Assembly: GCF_005503445.1 (NCBI RefSeq)
Contig: NZ_SCOH01000013.1
Location: 1-64,000 of the forward strand
Length of the DNA: 64,000 bases
Direction of reading: 5' to 3'
DNA from: Chitinivorax sp. B
GTDB taxonomy: Bacteria > Pseudomonadota > Gammaproteobacteria > Burkholderiales > SCOH01
Position numbers and translations under genes: made by a program. The notes under the pieces are model-generated. The model was given only the letters and a program-made list of their open reading frames with translations, had not been told where the DNA came from and made no database searches. This document shows, in pieces, positions 47,905 through 53,048 of the stretch (position 1 is its first letter; the number at the start of each line of letters is the position of its first letter).

Positions 47905-48672
47905 ATGGATATTCACAACACCTTTGCACGATTCTTCACTGCCAACGCCTTACACAATTGTGGCCATGCCCTGTTATTGGCGATGCTGGCACCGTTTGCT
48001 GCTGCTGCCGAGTTTCTGGTGGGCTTGCCTGAAAAGGAAATTCCCCCATTTAGTTTCAGTCAGGGCGGGCAATTGGCCGGCATCTATCGCGATTTGTTCG
48101 ACAAACTGGCCCCGCTGACCGGTGATACCTATCGCTATGTCCACATCCCCGCCATGCGCATCATGCGGGCATTTGAACATGGACAAATCGATATTGAGCC
48201 CGGTGTCAATCCAGCATGGCGCAGTAGTACGGTGGAATCGGTCTACAGCGTGCAGTTTGCACGTGCTGCAGATGTGTTGCTGATTCGCAAGGGTGTATTG
48301 ATGCCAACCTCGCTCAGCCAGTTATCCGGTGCGACCATCGGGACAGTGCGTGGCTTTGTCTACCCTTCGCTTGATCCTAGTTTCAGAAACCGTCAAATCA
48401 GCCGGGACGAATCGTCAGACGAATTCCAGCTGTTGTTGAAATTGGCTGCCAACCGTTACGACTATGCTGTGGTCAACAAATCCGTTGCCGATTACTGGTT
48501 ACACCATCGTCCGGCTGCAGCACCATGGCGGGTCGGTTTGACCGTGGGAGAGGCTGACATCATGCTGCGCTTTCAGCCCCGCCACAGTTCGGCGTTGAAA
48601 CGCGTCAACGCAGGTCTGACCAAATTGAAGCAGTCAGGCGAGATTGACGTCATCTTCCAAAAGTACCGCTAA
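47905..48672 (+). CDS. Periplasmic solute-binding protein (amino-acid type)
   Basis: A 255-residue protein starting at ATG 47905, with signal peptide to about residue 35 (ending FAAAA). The SBP_bac_3 (family 3) fold is suggested by AGIYRDLFDKL, DIEPGVNPAWR, FARAADVLLIRKG and TVRGFVYP, with the C-terminal LTKLKQSGEIDVIFQKY typical of this family. No transport permease is nearby, so it could be a stand-alone sensor or scavenging protein. It lies between rtcA and rlaP on the opposite strand. Confidence 0.75.
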   Translation: MDIHNTFARFFTANALHNCGHALLLAMLAPFAAAAEFLVGLPEKEIPPFSFSQGGQLAGIYRDLFDKLAPLTGDTYRYVHIPAMRIMRAFEHGQIDIEPGVNPAWRSSTVESVYSVQFARAADVLLIRKGVLMPTSLSQLSGATIGTVRGFVYPSLDPSFRNRQISRDESSDEFQLLLKLAANRYDYAVVNKSVADYWLHHRPAAAPWRVGLTVGEADIMLRFQPRHSSALKRVNAGLTKLKQSGEIDVIFQKYR

Positions 48673-48680
48673 GCACAAGG

Positions 48681-49532
48681 TCAATCCGTTGGACTACCTA
48701 AGATGACTCGCTGTAAAAAAGCATCCAGCGCTTGGTCATTACCAGAAGGTTTTTTGTAATCCGTATCGCGTTCCGATATGGCCAGTTCCTGCTCGATAAA
48801 CGCGTGGATCAATGGCCAGCGGGGCCCGGTATCCGCCTCGCCAGCCCGCATTTTCACTGCCAGTAGCGCATTGATCTCTGCCAGCAAGGCGGAATCGGTC
48901 AATGTCGCAGCCGCCAGATCCGCAAAACGCATGGGAGGCACGCCCAACCCGGCATCAATCCATTTGACCGCCAGCAAGGGCCGTAATACATAAAGATACT
49001 TCTTATATCGAACGACTTCATCCTGCAGATAGCCACGGAAGTTCTTATGTGCCATCGCCAGGTAATGATGCCGTCCCCGCAACAAGAAAAAGAACTCGTG
49101 CGCCAATGTTCGCAGCGTTTGGGTGTGCATGGCATGCTGTCGGTAGACCACTGGGGACGATAGCCATTCCTGCAGCGTTGGGTTGGATCGGTGCAATAAC
49201 TGCAACGTCTTGCGAAGCTCCCAACCGCTGATATCCAGCTCGTCATTGATCGGCAGTTCGATCACGTCCCGCTGCGGTTCGACACGTAGATACCAATCCA
49301 GCTTGTGCACATATATAAAACGCACGTCGTAATCGCTATCCGGCGAGGCAAAGCCCCAGCCCCGGCTGCCGGATTCGCAGGCAAACAGCACGCGGACTTC
49401 ATGTTGTTGCTCAATCAGCAACAACTCATCTTCGATGCGTTTGCGCACATCGGGGTCGATGGGGTGGGCGAAAAGGAGGGTCATGTTTTGCTCAGCCTCA
49501 ATTTGTGAATATGTCTCAAACCTGGTTTTCAT
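48681..49532 (-). CDS. RlaP-type nucleotidyltransferase (RNA repair-associated)
   Basis: A 283-residue protein with the pol-beta nucleotidyltransferase core: ACESGSRGWGFASPDSDYDVRFIYV gives GSR.....DSDYDVR, where the two aspartates bind metal. This pattern fits the YcgL/RlaP family (PF10127), described as an RNA-repair nucleotidyltransferase encoded next to RtcB. It follows rtcB by 5 bases on the same strand, with AAGGG nine bases upstream of ATG 49532, so it is part of the operon. The reaction (perhaps CCA or other 3'-end nucleotide addition) is inference. Confidence 0.85.
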   Translation of the reverse strand: MKTRFETYSQIEAEQNMTLLFAHPIDPDVRKRIEDELLLIEQQHEVRVLFACESGSRGWGFASPDSDYDVRFIYVHKLDWYLRVEPQRDVIELPINDELDISGWELRKTLQLLHRSNPTLQEWLSSPVVYRQHAMHTQTLRTLAHEFFFLLRGRHHYLAMAHKNFRGYLQDEVVRYKKYLYVLRPLLAVKWIDAGLGVPPMRFADLAAATLTDSALLAEINALLAVKMRAGEADTGPRWPLIHAFIEQELAISERDTDYKKPSGNDQALDAFLQRVILGSPTD

Positions 49533-49537
49533 CACTG

Positions 49538-50755
49538 TTAACCCTTCACACACACCACCTGCTTCAAGGTATGTACTACCTCCACCAGATCACGCTGCGC
49601 ATACATCACATCGTCAATGTTTTTGTAAGCCATCGGGATCTCGTCGATCACATCGCTGTCCTTTCGGCATTCCACACCTTCGGTCGCTTGGACTTGATCC
49701 TTGATCGTGAAGCGGCGCTTGGCCTCAGTACGGGACATGGTTCGACCAGCGCCGTGGCTGCAGGAACAGAAGGCTTCTTCGTTACCCTTACCACGTACGA
49801 TGTAAGACCGTGCACCCATTGAACCGGGGATGATGCCCAACTGGCCCTTCTGGGCGGATACCGCACCTTTTCGGGTTACCAGTACATCCTGTCCGAAGTG
49901 ATGTTCGCGCTGCACGTAGTTATGGTGGCAGTTCACGGCTTCCACGGCGGCTTCGAATGGCTTGGTGATGACTTTACGCGCTGCGGCGATCACATTTCGC
50001 ATCATCACTTCGCGGTTCAGTCGTGCAAAACCTTGTGCCCACTCGACCGCTTCAACGTAATCGTTGAAGTGATCAGTTCCTTCCGGGAAATAGGCCAAGT
50101 CGCGGTCTGGCAGGTTGATCATCCATTTACGCATATCTTCACGCGCCAGTTCGATAAACAGGTTACCGATGGCATTACCCACACCGCGCGAACCGGAATG
50201 CAGCATGAACCACACGGTATCGGTCTCGTCCAGGCACACTTCAATGAAGTGGTTACCGGTTCCCAACGTTCCCAAATGCTTATGGTTGTTGGTTTTGTTC
50301 AAGGCCGGATACTTATTGGTGATGCGTTTGAAACCGGGGTGCAAGGTAGCCCACATATCATCCACCAGTTCCGGCGGGGTATCCCACGCGCCTTTGTCAC
50401 GACGGCCCATGGTTTTTCCGTGTGGTACCGCTTTTTCAATCGCGCTACGCAATGGGCCGAGGTTATCCGGCAGATCACGCGCATTCAACGTAGTTTTAGC
50501 AGCCATCATTCCGCAACCGATATCTACGCCGACAGCGGCAGGAATAATGGCGCCAACCGTTGGAATAACACTACCGATGGTGGAACCCTTACCCAAATGT
50601 ACATCTGGCATGACGGCCAGCCATTTGAAAATGAAAGGCATCTTGGCGGTGTTGATCAGTTGCTTACGGGCATCCTCTTCAACCGGCACGCCTTCGGTCC
50701 ACATCTTGATCGGCTTGGTGCCGTCGGGATTCATCACTTGATAGTTGTTTTGCAC
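49538..50755 (-). CDS. rtcB: RNA-splicing ligase RtcB
   Basis: About 405 residues. RtcB joins RNA 2',3'-cyclic phosphate or 3'-phosphate to 5'-OH ends using GTP and Mn2+. Blocks are IFKWLAVMPDVHLGKGSTIG, VGVDIGCGM (metal-binding Asp/Cys), GTGNHFIEVCLDETD, HSGSRG, NCHHNYVQ, and SCSHGAGRTMSR, with the guanylylated histidine in SCSHGAGR. The frame opens at 50908, but GTG 50755 starts a sequence (VQNNYQV) that lines up with E. coli RtcB MNYEL, while ATG 50734 overlaps the stop of the zinc-ribbon gene as TGATG. Either way rtcB is translationally coupled to that gene. Confidence 0.95.
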   Translation of the reverse strand: MQNNYQVMNPDGTKPIKMWTEGVPVEEDARKQLINTAKMPFIFKWLAVMPDVHLGKGSTIGSVIPTVGAIIPAAVGVDIGCGMMAAKTTLNARDLPDNLGPLRSAIEKAVPHGKTMGRRDKGAWDTPPELVDDMWATLHPGFKRITNKYPALNKTNNHKHLGTLGTGNHFIEVCLDETDTVWFMLHSGSRGVGNAIGNLFIELAREDMRKWMINLPDRDLAYFPEGTDHFNDYVEAVEWAQGFARLNREVMMRNVIAAARKVITKPFEAAVEAVNCHHNYVQREHHFGQDVLVTRKGAVSAQKGQLGIIPGSMGARSYIVRGKGNEEAFCSCSHGAGRTMSRTEAKRRFTIKDQVQATEGVECRKDSDVIDEIPMAYKNIDDVMYAQRDLVEVVHTLKQVVCVKG

Positions 50756-51120
50756 TTTGCTTCTTTCTTCAAATGCGGGGCGGCTCGGCGATTTTGGCGG
50801 CAGGCCCGGCAACGTATTGCGGTGGTGTACACAGCACCTTGGGCTGTCTCGTACCACCATTTCTGTTGTTTCGCTGTCCAGATTTGCTCGCTTTTGCAAT
50901 CTACACAACGGAATGGTTTGTCCTCATAGTAACCGCGGGTAACGAATTCCGGATCACCATAACTGTTATAAGATTTTAACCTTGATCGGTTCACCTGCTC
51001 CGACGACCAGCATCGCGGCGAGGCAGCCACGATTGGCATCGCATCTGGCCGAGTGGCCTGTTGTCGCCGGATCTGGCGTTTTTGCATGATGGCAGCACGT
51101 TTTTGTTTACCGCTTTGCAT
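50734..51120 (-). CDS. Zinc-ribbon protein (zf-trcl-like) coupled to rtcB
   Basis: A 128-residue protein. GGAAGGG eight bases upstream sets ATG 51120. The N-terminal ~60 residues are basic and low in complexity (KQKRAAIMQKRQIRRQQ). The C-terminal half contains two CxxC motifs (FRCVDCKSE and IRCRACRQN), with WTAKQQKWWYETAQG between them, which fits the 'probable zinc-ribbon' family (zf-trcl). Its stop overlaps the rtcB start region by up to 22 bases. Placed between the Y-RNA array and the ligase, it could bind RNA and hand substrates to RtcB; that is inference. Confidence 0.83.
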   Translation of the reverse strand: MQSGKQKRAAIMQKRQIRRQQATRPDAMPIVAASPRCWSSEQVNRSRLKSYNSYGDPEFVTRGYYEDKPFRCVDCKSEQIWTAKQQKWWYETAQGAVYTTAIRCRACRQNRRAAPHLKKEAKCKTTIK

Positions 51121-51168
51121 GATTGCGACCCTTCCACCCTGTTACCCTGTCTTTTCGCGGGACAGGCT

Positions 51169-51289
51169 GGCGACAACATTGAATGAAACAAATGACTGCA
51201 ACTGAGCTTCTGGCTATACCAGCCGGGGCTTGAACCCGGGACCTTCCCGATATCGGGACGCTCTACCTGTAGTTTCACCCACATTCGCC
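51169..51289 (-). ncRNA. Y-RNA-like unit 1 (D-loop-permuted tRNA mimic)
   Basis: Minus-strand RNA with 5' GGCGAAUG and 3' UUGUCGCC ends that pair (GGCGA/UCGCC). The inner helix is GUGAAAC/GUUUCAU, followed by UACA. The module reads, in order: GGUAGAGC, a CCCGA.UAUCGGG hairpin with no loop left for an anticodon, a T arm (CCGGG UUCAAGC CCCGG), a short acceptor hairpin (CUGG..CCAG) and AGCUCAGUUG. The Y stem thus interrupts the D loop of a tRNA-like fold rather than the anticodon stem. It is the unit closest to the zinc-ribbon gene. Confidence 0.8.
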
Positions 51290-51291
51290 AA

Positions 51292-51342
51292 AACCCATCC
51301 CGATGACTGCTTGACGGCAATTGGCACCCATCGGGATGGGTT
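51292..51342. repeat. 14-bp perfect inverted repeat between Y-RNA units 1 and 2
   Basis: aacccatcccgatg (51292-51305) and catcgggatgggtt (51329-51342) are perfectly complementary, with a 23-base loop. It lies in the spacer between units 1 and 2 and lacks the conserved Y-RNA end motifs. It may be a processing hairpin or a remnant. Confidence 0.6.
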
Positions 51343-51355
51343 CTCATCTGGTCAA

Positions 51356-51457
51356 GGGACAAGGTATCGAAGACACGCATTGCTCTACCTGTTGAGCTAC
51401 CTGCTTGCGCAGGACGGGGTTCGAACCCGCGACACATGTAGTGCCTTCTGCATTCCC
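51356..51457 (-). ncRNA. Y-RNA-like unit 2 (compact permuted tRNA mimic)
   Basis: 5' GGGAAUG and 3' UUGUCCC pair (GGGA/UCCC, extended by AA/UU); the C:G pair of other units is changed to G:C on both sides. The inner helix is GAAGGCAC/GUGUCUUC, then UACA. The module is a clean permuted tRNA: T arm (GCGGG UUCGAAC CCCGU), acceptor CCUGC-GCAA-GCAGG closed by a GNRA loop, and D arm UAGCUCAACAGGUAGAGCA. Confidence 0.88.
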
Positions 51458-51462
51458 TTTTA

Positions 51463-51560
51463 AGAGCCGCCAACAATACCCAGCGAAGCGGTTCTGGTTA
51501 GGCGTGCGAAAGTGCGACAAGTTTGCACAACAACACCAGAAGGGTTTTGTTGGCGGCTCT
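51463..51560 (-). repeat. MITE-like dispersed element, copy 2
   Basis: A 98-bp element with 19-bp terminal inverted repeats (one mismatch): agagccgccaacaataccc at the left, complementary to gggttttgttggcggctct at the right. Its interior matches the element at 274-375 in reverse orientation. It sits between Y-RNA units 2 and 3 and encodes nothing. Confidence 0.8.
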
Positions 51561-51578
51561 CGGCCAGACAACAACCAG

Positions 51579-51666
51579 AGCGACAAAAACAGCGAGAGTG
51601 GCCGGCCGAAGCCGTGGGCGTTTCACCGCCCTGCCTATACGAGATGTACTCCCGCTCATATTCGCC
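51579..51666 (-). ncRNA. Y-RNA-like unit 3 (no T arm)
   Basis: 5' GGCGAAUA and 3' UUGUCGCU pair (GGCGA/UCGCU). The inner helix is GCGGGAGU/ACUCUCGC, with UACA after it. The module has GGGCG-GUGAAA-CGCCC and CGGC-UUCG-GCCG hairpins in place of T and D arms. It resembles unit 10 in its Y stem. The last base of GAAUG is changed to A. Confidence 0.72.
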
Positions 51667-51679
51667 CCATATCCGGGCC

Positions 51680-51805
51680 GGTGACAACGTTGACGAAACC
51701 ATTTCGTGTATTTCCATTTCTACCACCGCTTCCAACTACTCGAAGCGGGCAGGATTCGAACCTGCAGCCCGACCATTTCAAGGTGTAGTTCCGCCGGCAT
51801 TCACC
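51680..51805 (-). ncRNA. Y-RNA-like unit 4 (permuted tRNA mimic)
   Basis: 5' GGUGAAUG and 3' UUGUCACC pair (GGUGA/UCACC): the usual C:G is U:A, a compensatory change. The inner helix is GGCGGAAC/GUUUCGUC, then UACA. The module has T arm (GCAGG UUCGAAU CCUGC), a perfect 7-bp acceptor CCGCUUC/GAAGCGG closed by a 9-base loop, and a short D-like arm (GUA..UAC). It is paralogous to unit 7. Confidence 0.86.
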
Positions 51806-51818
51806 GGGTAAAACAGTT

Positions 51819-51960
51819 GGCGACAAGGGGGGAAGAAACAGCAGCCTTTCGGCAGTAATCTGCTCTCCCAACTGAGCTACGACAGGTACCTTGCGGCCCC
51901 CTGCCGACGGGGTTCGAACCCGCGACCTGATTATTAAATGTAGTTTCTTCAGCATTCGCC
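51819..51960 (-). ncRNA. Y-RNA-like unit 5 (permuted tRNA mimic)
   Basis: 5' GGCGAAUG and 3' UUGUCGCC; inner helix GAAGAAAC/GUUUCUUC, then UACA. T arm (GCGGG UUCGAAC CCCGU), 7-bp acceptor CGGCAGG/CCUGUCG extended and closed by GCC-GCAA-GGU, UA, D arm GCUC-AGUUGGGA-GAGC, then a GCC-GAAA-GGC hairpin. Paralogous to units 8 and 11. The longest unit at 142 bases. Confidence 0.9.
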
Positions 51961-51969
51961 AAAAACGTT

Positions 51970-52058
51970 GTACGACAACAGTTGCAGGACTGACTGCCTT
52001 ACGGCTGTGCCGGATTCGAACCGGCTTAAGTCAGATGTAGTCCTGCAGGCATTCGTAC
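51970..52058 (-). ncRNA. Y-RNA-like unit 6 (T arm only)
   Basis: 5' GUACGAAUG and 3' UUGUCGUAC pair over six bases. The inner helix is UGCAGGACU/AGUCCUGCA, then UACA. The module is a three-way junction: CUGACU/AGUCAG encloses a T arm (GCCGG UUCGAAU CCGGC) and a GCC-GUAA-GGC hairpin. No D arm. Paralogous to unit 9. Confidence 0.84.
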
Positions 52059-52112
52059 TCAAACCTGACTGTTTGACCAGATCAACTGTTCAGACGGTCA
52101 TTTCGTAAAGTC

Positions 52113-52239
52113 GGTGACAAAATCGGCGAAACGTTTTTCGTGTATTAGCCACTATACGACCGCTTGATACTGCATTAAGCGGGCAGGATTCGAACCTGCG
52201 TTACGACCGTGATAGGGTGTAGTTTCGCCAGCATTCACC
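52113..52239 (-). ncRNA. Y-RNA-like unit 7 (permuted tRNA mimic)
   Basis: 5' GGUGAAUG and 3' UUGUCACC; inner helix GGCGAAAC/GUUUCGCC, then UACA. T arm (GCAGG UUCGAAU CCUGC), acceptor CCGCUUA/CAAGCGG with one end mismatch, 9-base loop, and a D-like arm GUAUAGUGGCUAAUAC reminiscent of tRNA-Glu/Asp. Paralogous to unit 4. Confidence 0.87.
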
Positions 52240-52252
52240 GGGTAAAACAGTT

Positions 52253-52389
52253 GGCGACAAGATGTGAAGAAACATCGCCTTACGGCAGTCTGCTCTAACC
52301 AACTGAGCTACGGCAGGTACCTTTCGGCTCCTGTCGACGGGACTTGAACCCGCGACCAAACTCATCATGTAGTTTCTTCGGCATTCGCC
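52253..52389 (-). ncRNA. Y-RNA-like unit 8 (permuted tRNA mimic)
   Basis: 5' GGCGAAUG and 3' UUGUCGCC; inner helix GAAGAAAC/GUUUCUUC, then UACA. T arm (GCGGG UUCAAGU CCCGU), acceptor CGACAGG/CCUGCCG with one mismatch, closed by GCC-GAAA-GGU, UA, D arm GCUC-AGUUGGUUA-GAGC and a GCC-GUAA-GGC hairpin. Paralogous to unit 5. Confidence 0.9.
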
Positions 52390-52398
52390 AAAAACAGC

Positions 52399-52487
52399 GC
52401 ACGACAAAATAAGCAAGACTTAACAGCCTTGCGGCTGTGCCGGGTTTGAACCGGCTTAGTCCAATGTAGTCTTGCAGGCATTCGTGC
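52399..52487 (-). ncRNA. Y-RNA-like unit 9 (T arm only)
   Basis: 5' GCACGAAUG and 3' UUGUCGUGC pair; relative to unit 6 the U:A becomes C:G, a compensatory change. The inner helix is GCAAGACU/AGUCUUGC, then UACA. T arm (GCCGG UUCAAAC CCGGC) and ACAGCC-GCAA-GGCUGU hairpin. Paralogous to unit 6. Confidence 0.84.
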
Positions 52488-52540
52488 TTAAACCTTGCTA
52501 CCTGGCATCTGTATTACTGACCAGGCAACCTAAATCAAAG

Positions 52541-52638
52541 GGCGACAAAATGAGCGAGAGCGGCACTCCGGGGTTTCCGGTACGGGCTGCCTAGCCCGTA
52601 AGGCCAAATGGGCGGCTGTACTCCCACTCGCATTCGCC
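52541..52638 (-). ncRNA. Y-RNA-like unit 10 (no T arm)
   Basis: 5' GGCGAAUG and 3' UUGUCGCC; inner helix GAGUGGGAG/CUCUCGCUC, then UACA. The module carries an ACGGGCU/AGCCCGU hairpin and a CCGG..CCGG hairpin, without T or D arm. Its Y stem is paralogous to that of unit 3. Confidence 0.74.
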
Positions 52639-52650
52639 CCCAAAGGGGCC

Positions 52651-52787
52651 AGCGACAAATTCGAAGAAACAGTCCTGCTTGCGCAGGCGTGCCCTGCCTT
52701 AGAGCTACTGTCCCGTTGTTCCGGGTCAGGCGGGAATCGAACCCGCACCTCGTCGTTAGTAGCGATGTAGTTTCTTCAGCATTCGCT
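52651..52787 (-). ncRNA. Y-RNA-like unit 11 (permuted tRNA mimic)
   Basis: 5' AGCGAAUG and 3' UUGUCGCU pair: the outer G:C is A:U, a compensatory change. The inner helix is GAAGAAAC/GUUUCUUC, then UACA. T arm (GCGGG UUCGAUU CCCGC), acceptor CUGACCCG/CGGGACAG with one A-A mismatch and a 6-base loop, UA, D arm GCUC-UAAGGCA-GGGC, and CCUGC-GCAA-GCAGG hairpin. Confidence 0.88.
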
Positions 52788-52798
52788 GGGTAAATCAT

Positions 52799-52935
52799 GC
52801 GCGACAAATTTTTGTTGAGACACTTACTTGTGCGTCTAACCATTTCGCCACCGATCGGTTGCCCGGCCGGGCGGGATTTGAACCCGCACGGGTTGCCCCG
52901 CAAGTCCCGGAATGTAGTCTCAACGGCATTCGCGC
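52799..52935 (-). ncRNA. Y-RNA-like unit 12 (tRNA-Leu-like permuted mimic)
   Basis: 5' GCGCGAAUG and 3' UUGUCGCGC pair; inner helix GUUGAGAC/GUCUCAAC, then UACA. The segment CUUGCGGGGCAACCCGUG resembles a class II variable arm, followed by T arm (GCGGG UUCAAAU CCCGC), acceptor CCGGCCG/CGAUCGG (one mismatch), and UGGCGAAAUGGUUAGACGCA, which matches the 5' D-arm region of bacterial tRNA-Leu. Confidence 0.88.
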
Positions 52936-52953
52936 TAAACTGGGTGAAGCGCT

Positions 52954-53014
52954 GGCGACAAAATTTGCTAAGACGCGAGCATTTTGGAGAATGTAGTCTT
53001 AAGCGGCATTCGCC
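52954..53014 (-). ncRNA. Y-RNA-like unit 13 (minimal, stem only)
   Basis: 5' GGCGAAUG and 3' UUGUCGCC; inner helix GCU(U)AAGAC/GUCUUAGC with one bulge, then UACA and a ~20-base loop. It is only 61 bases, with no T or D arm. It is the first unit transcribed after the small protein gene. Confidence 0.74.
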
Positions 53015-53048
53015 GTTGCTTCATCAAACTTGTTAACTTTTTAAGTGC

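Noticed and set aside
50756-50908. Longer N-terminus of RtcB
   Set aside because: The extra residues lie within the zinc-ribbon gene frame and are unlike any RtcB; GTG 50755 or ATG 50734 gives the family start.
51514-51520. A fourteenth Y-RNA 3' end (gcgacaa)
   Set aside because: It lies inside the MITE-like element and no matching cattcg partner or inner helix is present.
51169-52935. Ordinary tRNA genes, suggested by many T-loop motifs such as ggttcgaacccgc
   Set aside because: There are no anticodon arms and no open acceptor ends with CCA-compatible 3' termini. The T and D arms are permuted around closed acceptor stems and framed by Y-RNA motifs.
51169-53014. CRISPR array, because similar short blocks (tgtagt...cattcgcc) recur
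   Set aside because: Recurrence is irregular (53-142 bases), the blocks pair with each other through compensatory changes, and there are no cas genes.
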